This document shows, in pieces, positions 1 through 8,083 of a stretch of 64,000 bases of DNA. A program made the position numbers and the translations under genes. The stretch's first letter is position 1; each line of letters starts with the position of its first letter. Source of the stretch: CAIWHR01 sp963709525 (GTDB lineage: Bacteria > Pseudomonadota > Gammaproteobacteria > Burkholderiales > Casimicrobiaceae); NCBI GenBank assembly GCA_963709525.1, contig CAVPXB010000004.1, positions 62,001 through 126,000 of the forward strand. Direction: 5' to 3'. The notes under the pieces are model-generated. The model saw only the letters and a program-made list of their open reading frames with translations, did not search any database and had not been told where the DNA came from.

Positions 1-866
1 CGCGCCACGGGCATCTGGGGGCGACGGTGTACGGACCGGCTGCGGCGAACGACATCCGGATGGAGACCCCCGACAGTCTGTTCGCGACCTTCTCGCGTTT
101 CGATCCCGGCTGGGCGATCGTGGAGACCAACACGACTGACCTGCGCCGGCCAAACGAGCTACCCGACTACGCTCGCGCGTATCGGATGTTGCGCGAGGCG
201 TTCAACTTCGGTGCGCGGTATGTGTCCCCGATGGCCTGGAACGGCTCCAACGGAATCTTCGCCGGCCAGCCCGGTTACCTGGCCTATATGGCGTGGCGGA
301 ACACCCCGTTCGAGGACGCGATGCGCGACTTCGCGGTCAGCCACGCCTACGTGCCGCCGGGCACACGGCTGTGGACCTTCGGCTCGCCGCAGTTCGCGAG
401 CGACGACGACTGGACGACGGAGGCGCCGACGACGCTGGTCGCCGGGAAGGGCTTTGTGGAAGTGCAGGCGCAAAGCGCTGCGGCGCGACTTGTGTCGCCG
501 GCGCGGCTGGCGCTGGTCCGCGGCAGCGTCGATCGGCTGGTGCTGGGCATCGATCCCCGGGCGCTCGTTCGAATCGAGATCGACGCCCGAAGTGCCGCTG
601 GCGATTGGGTGTCGTTGGGGCCGCCGGTCGAAGACGGTGCCTGGAACACCGATCCTGCGGGTCTGGTGGTGCCCATCGCCTGGCCCGCGGATCTTGCCGG
701 CATCGAGGCGCTGCGTATCGGACTGACCGCGCGCGTCGCCGGCGAGCGGCTCATCGTGCGCCACATCGCGCTCTATCCGCCGAAGACTTACCAGCAGGCA
801 GCGCGCCCGGGTCTCCCGCCGCAGGCCAAGGCGCGCTCGCGACCTACCGAAACAGGCGCCCGGTGA
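1..866 (+). CDS. 3' part of an unknown protein, possibly glycoside-hydrolase-like
   Basis: The reading frame is open at the left window edge (from base 3) and stops at 864-866, so this is the C-terminal 287 residues of a longer protein; the GTG at 27 lies inside the frame and need not be the start. The first half is rich in Trp, Tyr and Asn (stretches such as FNFGARYVSPMAWNG and WTFGSPQFASDDDW) and has the look of the last strands of a glycoside hydrolase barrel. The second half is beta-rich with alternating hydrophobics, as in a jelly-roll accessory domain. I cannot name a family. The end is Pro/Arg/Lys-rich. It meets the minus-strand methyltransferase tail to tail with a 23-base overlap. 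The function is unassigned; the hydrolase idea is an inference from composition only. Confidence 0.6.
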   Translation, partial: RHGHLGATVYGPAAANDIRMETPDSLFATFSRFDPGWAIVETNTTDLRRPNELPDYARAYRMLREAFNFGARYVSPMAWNGSNGIFAGQPGYLAYMAWRNTPFEDAMRDFAVSHAYVPPGTRLWTFGSPQFASDDDWTTEAPTTLVAGKGFVEVQAQSAAARLVSPARLALVRGSVDRLVLGIDPRALVRIEIDARSAAGDWVSLGPPVEDGAWNTDPAGLVVPIAWPADLAGIEALRIGLTARVAGERLIVRHIALYPPKTYQQAARPGLPPQAKARSRPTETGAR

Positions 867-2097
867 TCGCCCGGATCCTTTGCGCCACTTTGCCGCCGGG
901 CGACGACTCCATGGCTGCCAGGGGCAACGGTGCGGTCATGGCGATTCGCCCCGCATAGAGCAACGCGTGTTCGCCCGCGGTCGAGCGCGCGATGACCTCG
1001 ATGAATACGCTGGTCGCGGCGGCAGCCAACGGCAGGGTGATCTCCCAGCCGGAGGTCGCGAGGCGAGGGTCGCCCAGGACCTCGCGCACATCGTCGCGAC
1101 GGATGCCGGTGCGACAGGCATGCGAGCTGCCATCGATCGCGAGGTCGACGGCATCGATGGCGCCGTCGTCGAGGGACGCCGCCCAGCCGCAGACGAAGAG
1201 ATGGCCGGCGTCGTCGACGCGGACGATGTCGACACAACCCCAGGGCCCGAGCCGGAAGCCGCCGAGCCGATCGAGCCGGGAGTCGATGTCCCTGGGTACG
1301 ACGTAGAGGTCCTGCTCGTTGGCGAGCCCGCGTTCGATGCGAAAGAACGGATGCTCGTGCCCGCACGCCTGGTGGATGGCGCGGCGGACGTAGGCCTCGC
1401 TGACGTGGGTCGTGCCGTAGGCGTGTTTGTCGAGGTCGGCGTTTTCGCTGTCGGTGATGAAATGGATGCCATCGGCGGACATCGCCATGTTTCGCGGCAA
1501 CAGACGCTCGTCGTGAACGCTGAAGCAAAGGACGCCGCCCGGCTTCAATGCCGCCATCAATCGCGCGAGCCATTGGTGGAACAGACGATCGGGGAGATGG
1601 GAAAAGAGCGAGGCCACCCAGATGAAATCGAACGCCCGGCCCGGCAGGAATCGCTGCGGATCGACATCCGAGTAAATGCCATTGACACCGAATTCGCGCA
1701 CGACATAGTCGACGGCGTCGTGTTGTATCTCCGACGCCCAGATCCGTGCCGGAGGCGTGCCCAGGACCAGCAGACGCAGGAACCGGCCGTAGCCGCAGGC
1801 GAAATCGAGGATGTCGAGATCGTCCCGGCGCTGGCCGAAAAAAAGCTGCAACAACTGCCGCGCCGCGTGATGCTGCTGCAGCGCGACGTTGAAGTACTGG
1901 GACAGCGACTGATTGGCATCACCGAAATGGCGCAGCGAATGCTGCAGCATCTGGTCGTTGGCGTGAATGCGCGTGCTCAGGCGTTCCACGTCGGCATGGC
2001 CGGTGGTGTGGCCGCAATTGCGGGCGATCGCCTCCCGGAAGGCCGGGTCCTGACACAAGCGGGTGACCGCTTCCGGAAGCGCGTCCTTCGAATCCAT
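844..2097 (-). CDS. class I SAM-dependent methyltransferase with C-terminal accessory domain
   Basis: A 417-residue protein. Residues about 96-110 (ILDFACGYGR followed by FLRLL) form the glycine-rich SAM-binding motif I of Rossmann-fold methyltransferases. An acidic residue after strand 2 (ASEIQHDA) and the FDFIWVASLFSHLP segment near 155-168 fit motifs II-IV. Residues about 285-390 form a separate beta-rich domain (GHLFVCGWAASLDDGAIDAV ... RRDDV ... GWEI). This is the small 'GW...dG...R.DV' module often attached to glycosyltransferases and methyltransferases acting on surface polysaccharide or peptidyl substrates. The substrate is unknown. The start codon lies 18 bases after the cytochrome c4 stop on the same strand, so the two may be cotranscribed. 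The 3' end overlaps the convergent gene by 23 bases. The family call is firm; the surface-glycan role is inference. Confidence 0.8.
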   Translation of the reverse strand: MDSKDALPEAVTRLCQDPAFREAIARNCGHTTGHADVERLSTRIHANDQMLQHSLRHFGDANQSLSQYFNVALQQHHAARQLLQLFFGQRRDDLDILDFACGYGRFLRLLVLGTPPARIWASEIQHDAVDYVVREFGVNGIYSDVDPQRFLPGRAFDFIWVASLFSHLPDRLFHQWLARLMAALKPGGVLCFSVHDERLLPRNMAMSADGIHFITDSENADLDKHAYGTTHVSEAYVRRAIHQACGHEHPFFRIERGLANEQDLYVVPRDIDSRLDRLGGFRLGPWGCVDIVRVDDAGHLFVCGWAASLDDGAIDAVDLAIDGSSHACRTGIRRDDVREVLGDPRLATSGWEITLPLAAAATSVFIEVIARSTAGEHALLYAGRIAMTAPLPLAAMESSPGGKVAQRIRAITGRLFR

Positions 2098-2115
2098 CGT
2101 CGGCTCCGCTGTCGG

Positions 2116-2758
2116 TCAGCGCAGGCCCGCGGTGTACTCGGCTAGCGCCTTCATCTGCATGTCGGTCAACCGGCTCGCGATGGCGACCATGGTCCGTGCC
2201 CTGGACATCCTTGCCGTCCTTGTCGGCGCCGCGTTCGCCCGCCTTGAACGCCTTGAGCTGCGCATACGTGTAGTCGCCGTGTTGGCCGGCAAGACGAGGG
2301 TAGTTCTTCGGCATGCCGGCGCCGTTGGGTCCGTGACACGACGAGCAGGCGGGGATGCCCTTGGCCGGATCCCCTCCGCGATAGACCGCCTGGCCAATCT
2401 TGACGAGCTCGGGGTCCCTGGCCGCGAGGCCCTTCGATTTCTGCTTCGAGTAGTAGGCGCCCATCGCCGCCATGTCGTCCGGCGATAGCGTCGACGCCAT
2501 GCCGAGCATCACCGGATTGGCCCGAATGCCGGCTCTGAAGTGGGCGAGTTGCGCGGTGATATACTCGGCCGGAAGTCCGGCGAGGTTGGGGTTGGCCGGG
2601 CTGGCGCTGTTTCCATCGACACCGTGGCAGGCGGCGCATACCTGGTTGACGATGGTTTGCGCTTTCGCGAGATCCGGCTTCGCGGCCGGACTTTGGGCGA
2701 TGGCGGCGGTCGCGGGCCACAGAGCCAGGGTGGCGGCTACCAGCAGCATGCGTTTCAT
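2116..2758 (-). pseudogene. cytochrome c4, diheme (apparent 1-base frameshift)
   Basis: Periplasmic diheme c-type cytochrome passing electrons toward terminal oxidases. The N-terminus has a Sec signal peptide (MKRMLLVAATLALWPATAAIAQ). Heme-binding motifs are CAACH (residues 41-45) and CSSCH (138-142), and MLGMASTL supplies the likely first Met ligand. After ...DGKDVQG (residue 187) the frame runs into nonsense. The expected family ending RTMVAIASRLTD ... EYTAGLR followed by TGA at 2118-2116 is present in the next frame. One extra base near 2197 (a T on the + strand) explains this and separates the RTM segment, probably holding the second axial Met, from the rest. Corrected length is about 213 residues, normal for cytochrome c4. 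It diverges from engB, the usual betaproteobacterial arrangement. A sequencing error is likelier than a real lesion. Confidence 0.85.
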
Positions 2759-2921
2759 CAGGCAGACTCCTCGAAGGGTGGACGGCGTTCCGTTTTGCCC
2801 GGCAACAGGAAAGCCCCCCGCAGGTCGTCCAGTTCACTGTGCAAAACCAAACTATTGTAACGGAACCGCCGGCGGCGGCGAAACCCCGGACCGCGTTCGG
2901 GCCGCCAGCGAGACATTGCGG

Positions 2922-3638
2922 ATGGTAAAGCACCCTCTGCAGCAGGCGGAGTTTCTGCTCACCGTGGCGAACGACGAGCAACTGCCGCCTTCCGGGCCGC
3001 CGGAGGTCGCGTTTGCGGGCCGGTCGAATGCCGGCAAGTCCAGCGCCATCAATGTGCTGGCCAATCAGACGCGGCTTGCGTTCACCAGCAAGACGCCGGG
3101 CCGCACGCAGCAGATCAACTTCTTCCGCCTGCGCAATGGCGCGCTTCTGGCCGATCTTCCCGGATACGGCTACGCGGCGGTTCCGCAGGAGCTGAAGCAT
3201 CACTGGCAAGCCTTCCTCGGCCGCTATCTCGCGACGCGTCAGGCCCTGGTCGGCCTGGTGCTCGTCATCGATGCAAGGCACGGACTCGCGGACCTCGACC
3301 TGCAATTGCTGCACGCGTTCCTGCCCAGCGGTCGGCCAGTGTTGATCCTTGCCACCAAAGTGGACAAACTCACCACCTCGGCACAGCACCAGGCCGTGCG
3401 CGCCATGGCCGCCGAGGTTGCGGATGCGTTTCCCGCGCATGTGGCCGGGGTCGAGATTGTTCCCTTCTCGGCAACGCGGCGTCTGGGCATCGACGTTGCG
3501 GAAGCGCTTTTGGGGTCATGGCTCGGCGTCACCGCCGAGTCGATTGCCGAGGCCCGAGCCGAAGAGGGGCCCAAGAAAGAAAAGGCCCCGCGAGCAAGGG
3601 GAGTGCCGCGGGGCCCGAAACGCCCAGGACGGGGATGA
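2922..3638 (+). CDS. engB: ribosome biogenesis GTP-binding protein EngB/YsxC
   Basis: Small TRAFAC GTPase needed for 50S ribosomal subunit assembly in the cytoplasm. G1 is GRSNAGKSS, the G2 Thr region is TSKTPGRTQ, G3 is DLPGYGY, G4 is TKVDKL and G5 is SATRR; the order and spacing are normal. The chosen ATG (2922) gives 238 residues starting MVKHPLQQAEF, which aligns with the family N-terminus; the frame is open far upstream, but that part is antisense to the cytochrome gene. The C-terminus is a basic tail (KKEKAPRARG and onward) of the kind seen in betaproteobacterial EngB. A 9-bp inverted repeat (GGCCCCGCG at 3584-3592, CGCGGGGCC at 3607-3615) lies in the tail-coding region. Divergent from cytochrome c4, with about 160 bases between them. 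Confidence 0.95.
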   Translation: MVKHPLQQAEFLLTVANDEQLPPSGPPEVAFAGRSNAGKSSAINVLANQTRLAFTSKTPGRTQQINFFRLRNGALLADLPGYGYAAVPQELKHHWQAFLGRYLATRQALVGLVLVIDARHGLADLDLQLLHAFLPSGRPVLILATKVDKLTTSAQHQAVRAMAAEVADAFPAHVAGVEIVPFSATRRLGIDVAEALLGSWLGVTAESIAEARAEEGPKKEKAPRARGVPRGPKRPGRG

Positions 3639-3773
3639 CTCCGCCGCCGAGGCACCCGCTCAGGGAGGTAAGCGGGAGACGTTACCGTCTGGTGATTGAG
3701 ACCAGCGCGCGTCGATCGAGTTCCGAAGCATTTACAAACTGCCATTTGCCATGAAGATCGTAGGGGAATCGTC

Positions 3774-5705
3774 ATGACGCAGGCATCGACCCCGGCGCCC
3801 TCGGTCCTTGCCGGATTGAAGCTCGCGCTGAAACCGCACGCGCCCTTCTCGGCGATGACCGAGCACGACCTCGATCGCGCCGTGCGGACTTCGCAGCTAC
3901 GCTATTTCGCGCCCGGAGAACAGGTTTTGTCCCCCGCCGCGGAGCGCCCGGCCCATTGTTTTGTCATCCGGCAGGGAACCGTTCGCGGCGAGCGTCCAGG
4001 GGAGACCGGCGACGCGGCGGCGCTGTGGGAGCTTTCGGCGGGCGAGATGTTTCCGCTGGGGGCGTTGCTGGCGCGCCGCGGCGTCACCAGCGTCTATCGG
4101 GCGACGCAGGACACGTTCTGTCTCGCGGTGCCGGTCGCCGTGTTCGATGCGCTCATCGCCTCATCGGCCGTATTCCAGGATTTTTGCACGCGCCGGCTCG
4201 CCCACCTGCTCGACCTGTCGCGCGCCCGCCTTCAGGCCGAATACGCCGCCAGCGCCACCCAGCGGCAGGGACTCGCGACGCATCTCGAAAACGTGATTCG
4301 CCAGGCGCCGATTTCCTGCGGCCCCGACGCCGAACTGGGCGAGATGTTGAAAGTGATGGAGGAGCGGCGGATCGGTTCCATGCCCGTGGTCGATGCAGCC
4401 GCGAGGCCGCTGGGGATCTTCACCCGACAGGACGTGATCGGCCGCGTGGTGCTGCCGCAGTGCCCGCTCACCGCCACGATGAACGTCGTGATGAGCGCGC
4501 CGGCGATCACGTTGCCGTTGACCGCGACTGCGGGCGATGCCGCGCTGCTGATGGCGCGCCGGGGAATCCGCCACGTCGTGCTGGTCGACGCCGCCGGCAC
4601 GCTCGCCGGCGTGGTTTCGGAGCGCGACCTCTTCAGCCTGCAGCGGCTGTCGGTGCGCGAGCTTGCCTCGGCGATAAGGCGTGCCGCGGACATCCCGACG
4701 TTGATGCAATGTGCGACCGACGTTCGTGGGTTGTCCTACGCGCTGGTGGCGCAGGGCGTTGCCTCCGGCCAGCTGACGCGCATGATCTCCAGCCTCAATG
4801 ACCAGCTGGCGGTGCGCATCCTGGAGCTGGTGACGCCGAAGCACGACCTCGATGGCCTGACGCTGTGCTGGCTGGGAATGGGTTCGGAGGGGCGCGAGGA
4901 GCAGACGATCGCGACCGACCAGGACAACGGCCTCATCTTCACCATCAACCGCGAAGGCATCACACCCGATGATGCGCGCACGCGCCTGCTCCCGGTCGCG
5001 CGGGCCGTCAATGACGCGATGGATCGCTGCGGCTATCCGCTGTGCAAGGGCGGCGTGATGGCGATGAATCCACGTTGGTGCGCGAGCCTTGACGAATGGA
5101 AGACGTCGTTCGCCAACTGGATCGATCGTGGCGATCCGGACAGCCTGCTGGCGGCGAACATCTTCTTCGATTTTCGGCCGCTCTGGGGTGACGCGTCCCT
5201 GGCGGACGCCTTGCGCGCCGAGATAGTGGTCCACGCGCAGGCCAACGCCCGGTTTCTGAAGCAGATGTCGGACAACGCGCTGCGCAACCGGCCACCGCTC
5301 AATTGGCGCGGCGAACTGCAGGCGGCAGATGATCTTGGAGGCGAGGAAGCGATAAATCTCAAGCTGAGCGGCAGCATACCGTTTGTCGACGGCGCGCGGA
5401 TCTATGCGCTGGCGACAGGGTCGCTGGCGACCAATACGGTGGAGCGATTTGCCGACGCCGGTGCGCGCCGCGGCGTCCCCGAGGCAGAGATTCGCGCCTG
5501 GTGCGATGCCTTCGAGTACATCCAGATGCTGCGCCTGCGCGAGCAGCATCGCAAGGCTGCCTCCGGAGCCGGGCACACCAACGACACCAGTGCGAATGTC
5601 GTGCCGCTGGCCGAACTCTCCGACCTCGACCGCCGCATCCTGAAAGAGGCAATGCGCCAGGTGCGCAAGCTGCAACAGCGGCTGGAACTGGACTATCCGG
5701 GATGA
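3774..5705 (+). CDS. cNMP-binding / CBS pair / DUF294 nucleotidyltransferase-like signalling protein
   Basis: A 643-residue cytoplasmic regulatory protein. Domains in order: cyclic-nucleotide-binding-like jelly roll (about 20-145; RYFAPGEQVLSP, GEMFPLGAL); two CBS repeats (about 175-300; MEERRIGSMPVVD and MARRGIRHVVLVD); DUF294 putative nucleotidyltransferase (about 330-460; GSEGREEQT followed by ATDQDNGLI, the GS...D.D signature of the Pol-beta-like fold); and the DUF294 C-terminal helical domain. Proteins of this architecture are thought to sense nucleotides, often beside an exonuclease of the DnaQ type, as here. The ATG at 3774 follows AGGGGAA at good spacing and is preferred over upstream in-frame codons. 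The downstream exonuclease start overlaps the stop (ATGA), so the two are translationally coupled. The enzymatic activity is unproven in the family. Confidence 0.88.
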   Translation: MTQASTPAPSVLAGLKLALKPHAPFSAMTEHDLDRAVRTSQLRYFAPGEQVLSPAAERPAHCFVIRQGTVRGERPGETGDAAALWELSAGEMFPLGALLARRGVTSVYRATQDTFCLAVPVAVFDALIASSAVFQDFCTRRLAHLLDLSRARLQAEYAASATQRQGLATHLENVIRQAPISCGPDAELGEMLKVMEERRIGSMPVVDAAARPLGIFTRQDVIGRVVLPQCPLTATMNVVMSAPAITLPLTATAGDAALLMARRGIRHVVLVDAAGTLAGVVSERDLFSLQRLSVRELASAIRRAADIPTLMQCATDVRGLSYALVAQGVASGQLTRMISSLNDQLAVRILELVTPKHDLDGLTLCWLGMGSEGREEQTIATDQDNGLIFTINREGITPDDARTRLLPVARAVNDAMDRCGYPLCKGGVMAMNPRWCASLDEWKTSFANWIDRGDPDSLLAANIFFDFRPLWGDASLADALRAEIVVHAQANARFLKQMSDNALRNRPPLNWRGELQAADDLGGEEAINLKLSGSIPFVDGARIYALATGSLATNTVERFADAGARRGVPEAEIRAWCDAFEYIQMLRLREQHRKAASGAGHTNDTSANVVPLAELSDLDRRILKEAMRQVRKLQQRLELDYPG

Positions 5706-6376
5706 GCGCCGTTCTCGAGTCGCTGCGCCGACTCCTGCCGCGTTTCGGGCGCTCAGGGTCCGCCGACGGGCCCGAGCGCTGGGTCGTCGTCGACACCGAG
5801 ACATCGGGGCTCGATCCCGAACACGACCGTTTGCTTGCGATAGGCGGCGTGGCGGTCACCGCCACCGGAATCGAGATCGACGACAGCTTCGAGATCGTCC
5901 TCAAGGGCGACGCGACCGGCAGCGCGGCGAACATCGTTGTCCACGGCATCGGCCACGCCGCCCAGGCGAGGGGCGTTCCCGTGGTGGAGGCGCTCACCGC
6001 CTATGGCGACTGGGTCGCGGGCGCGCCGCTGATCGGCTTTCACGCCGACTTCGATCGGGCGGTGCTGCGCAACGCGTTCGCGCGTGCCGGCATTCCGGCC
6101 GCCGACGCGCCGTGGCTCGATCTCTCCCCGCTGGCGGCCGCGCTGGTCCCGGAGGCGTATCGTCATCGTTACGGCGGACGCAGCCTCGACGACTGGCTTG
6201 CCGCTTTCGGGATCGAATGCACGATCCGGCACAATGCCGCCGCGGACGCAATGGCGACCGCCGAATTGCTGCTGCGCCTGCGCGTCGTCGCGGCCCGGCA
6301 GGGCGCGCGCGGCTTCGCTGCGCTGTCGAAAGTGGCGCACCAGCAGAAGTGGCTGGCAAGTGCCGGCGACGATTGA
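5702..6376 (+). CDS. 3'-5' exonuclease, DnaQ/DEDD superfamily
   Basis: A 224-residue protein of the RNase T/DNA polymerase III epsilon fold. Exo I is VVDTETSGLD (about 30-39), Exo II is GFHADFDRAVLR and Exo III is RHNAAADAMATAEL, giving the DEDD metal ligands with a His of the DEDDh class. There is no polymerase or helicase domain, so it is a stand-alone exonuclease. The ATG overlaps the stop of the preceding DUF294 gene by four bases. This pairing recurs across proteobacteria and suggests a joint role in nucleotide or RNA turnover; the actual substrate cannot be read from sequence. 48 bases separate it from hemB. Confidence 0.88.
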   Translation: MSAVLESLRRLLPRFGRSGSADGPERWVVVDTETSGLDPEHDRLLAIGGVAVTATGIEIDDSFEIVLKGDATGSAANIVVHGIGHAAQARGVPVVEALTAYGDWVAGAPLIGFHADFDRAVLRNAFARAGIPAADAPWLDLSPLAAALVPEAYRHRYGGRSLDDWLAAFGIECTIRHNAAADAMATAELLLRLRVVAARQGARGFAALSKVAHQQKWLASAGDD

Positions 6377-6424
6377 CGTGACTGCGCCTGGATTCCTGTC
6401 TGCTACTTTTTGCGGAGATCGTCG

Positions 6425-7441
6425 ATGACCTTCGGATTCTCGGGAAGCTTTCCAGCGCGGCGGATGCGCCGCATGCGCCGCGACGATTTCTCACGCCGCC
6501 TGATGCGCGAGCACCGCCTCACCGCGGACGATCTCATCTATCCGGTTTTCGTTCTCGACGGCGCGAAGCGCGAGGAACCGGTGGTGTCGCTGCCCGGCGT
6601 TTCGAGAAAGAGCCTTGACCTCCTGCTTCGCGACGCCGAGCGCTGCCTGCAGCTGGGTGTGCCGGCGCTGGCGCTGTTCCCGGTGATCCCGGTCGAGCAG
6701 AAATCGCTCGATGCTGCCGAGGCGTGGCGCGCGGAGGGGCTGGTGCCGCGCGCGGTCCGTGCGCTGAAGGAGCGCTTCCCCGAGCTGGGCATCATCACCG
6801 ACGTCGCGCTCGATCCGTATACCAGCCACGGGCAGGACGGCCTGATCGATGCGACGGGATATGTGCAGAATGACGAGACCGTCGTCGCGCTGATCAGGCA
6901 GGCCTGCTGTCATGCCGAGGCAGGCGTCGACATGGTCGCGCCTTCCGACATGATGGACGGGCGCATCGGGTCGATTCGCGCGGCGCTCGACGGCGGCGGC
7001 TGGCAACGCACGCGCATCCTCGCCTACGCCGCGAAATACGCGTCTTCCTTCTATGGCCCCTTCAGGGATGCCGTGGGTTCGGCCGGCAATCTCGCCGGCG
7101 GCGACAAGTACACCTATCAGATGGACCCGGCGAATGGCGACGAGGCGTTGTGGGAGGTGGCGCTCGACATAGACGAAGGCGCCGACATGGTGATGGTCAA
7201 GCCAGGGATGCCCTACCTCGACATCGTCCGCCGCGTGAAGGACACTTTTGGCATGCCTACGGCCGTCTACCAGGTGTCGGGCGAGTACGCGATGCTGAAG
7301 GCCGCCGCGCAGAATGGCTGGCTGGACGAGCGTGCGTGCGTGCTGGAGGCATTGCTCGCCTTCAAGCGGGCCGGAGCCGACGCCATCCTCACCTATTTCG
7401 CGCTCGCCGCCGCCGAGTGGCTGGCCGCGGAACGGGCCTGA
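6425..7441 (+). CDS. hemB: delta-aminolevulinic acid dehydratase (porphobilinogen synthase)
   Basis: Condenses two 5-aminolevulinate molecules to porphobilinogen in tetrapyrrole synthesis. 338 residues, normal length. The Schiff-base lysines are seen in KYASSFYGPF (K about 204) and VMVKPGMPYLD (K about 259). The metal-site stretch at 126-139 reads DVALDPYTSHGQDG. The three Cys that bind catalytic zinc in E. coli or human enzyme are replaced by Ala/Asp/Asp, as in the Pseudomonas-type Mg-dependent, zinc-free enzymes. ATG at 6425 is chosen because GGAG stands 7 bases upstream; a TTG at 6410 is in frame but less likely. The stop at 7439-7441 abuts the end of the convergent gene directly. hemE lies elsewhere in this window (25.6 kb). 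Confidence 0.96.
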   Translation: MTFGFSGSFPARRMRRMRRDDFSRRLMREHRLTADDLIYPVFVLDGAKREEPVVSLPGVSRKSLDLLLRDAERCLQLGVPALALFPVIPVEQKSLDAAEAWRAEGLVPRAVRALKERFPELGIITDVALDPYTSHGQDGLIDATGYVQNDETVVALIRQACCHAEAGVDMVAPSDMMDGRIGSIRAALDGGGWQRTRILAYAAKYASSFYGPFRDAVGSAGNLAGGDKYTYQMDPANGDEALWEVALDIDEGADMVMVKPGMPYLDIVRRVKDTFGMPTAVYQVSGEYAMLKAAAQNGWLDERACVLEALLAFKRAGADAILTYFALAAAEWLAAERA

Positions 7442-8083
7442 TCACCCGCCGGCCGCGAGCGCCCTCAGCGCGGCGATGTCGAGCCGCACGTCCGTGTCCT
7501 TGCGCGGCCTGCTCCGGCGATCGTTGACGCCTACAATCGTCAAGCGGATCGAGGTGGTGGATTCGGCGATCAGGAGTTCGGTGGAGCTGTCCTGCGCAGG
7601 TCGGGAAAGCGCCTCGTAGCGCACCCCGCATCCGGCCAGCATCATTTCGACGACCTTGGGATCGTCGGCGGCAAGTTCGATGCGGACGTCCGCGTGCGCG
7701 CCCGCCCAGCCCGCCGCCACGCCGCCCACCAGGAGTGGCGCCCAGGACGACAATCGTTGCATCCAGTCCAGGGCGCGCGCCCGCTGCGCGCGCAATGTCC
7801 GAGCGTGGGCGTCGCCACCGAACAGCGCCTGGAACTCGGCCAGCGCGTGCTCGATTTCCTCGTTGGACGGAAACGGTGTCGAGCCGGGAAGCAGCAACTG
7901 ACGGGCCGCCTTGCGCTTGGCGAGACCCCAGTCATCGAGCCCGTGTTCAGCGATCAACCGGGCCGCGACCTGCGCGATCCGCGTGCGATCCTGCCGGCAG
8001 CGCGCGTCGTCGCCCCGCGACCTGTCGGTTGGCGCGGCGCGGGACCGGCCTCGTTCCGACCCGTCGCGGCGTTCGTGAGCCAT
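7442..8083 (-). CDS. conserved hypothetical protein coupled to mrcA
   Basis: 213 residues. The N-terminal 30 residues are Arg/Asp-rich and probably disordered. Residues about 33-95 are helical (RIAQVAARLIAEHGLDDWGLAKRKAA ... PSNEEIEHALAEFQALF). A middle segment (APLLVGGVAAGWAGAHADVRIELAADDPKVVEMML) looks like the G[SG] strand-turn of nucleotidyltransferase-fold proteins, and the rest is beta-rich. It resembles conserved 'nucleotidyltransferase-like' hypothetical proteins of Proteobacteria, although the usual catalytic acidic pair is not evident. The ATG overlaps the mrcA stop (ATGA at 8080-8083 complement), so it is translationally coupled to the penicillin-binding protein gene. I do not assign a function. 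Confidence 0.75.
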   Translation of the reverse strand: MAHERRDGSERGRSRAAPTDRSRGDDARCRQDRTRIAQVAARLIAEHGLDDWGLAKRKAARQLLLPGSTPFPSNEEIEHALAEFQALFGGDAHARTLRAQRARALDWMQRLSSWAPLLVGGVAAGWAGAHADVRIELAADDPKVVEMMLAGCGVRYEALSRPAQDSSTELLIAESTTSIRLTIVGVNDRRSRPRKDTDVRLDIAALRALAAGG

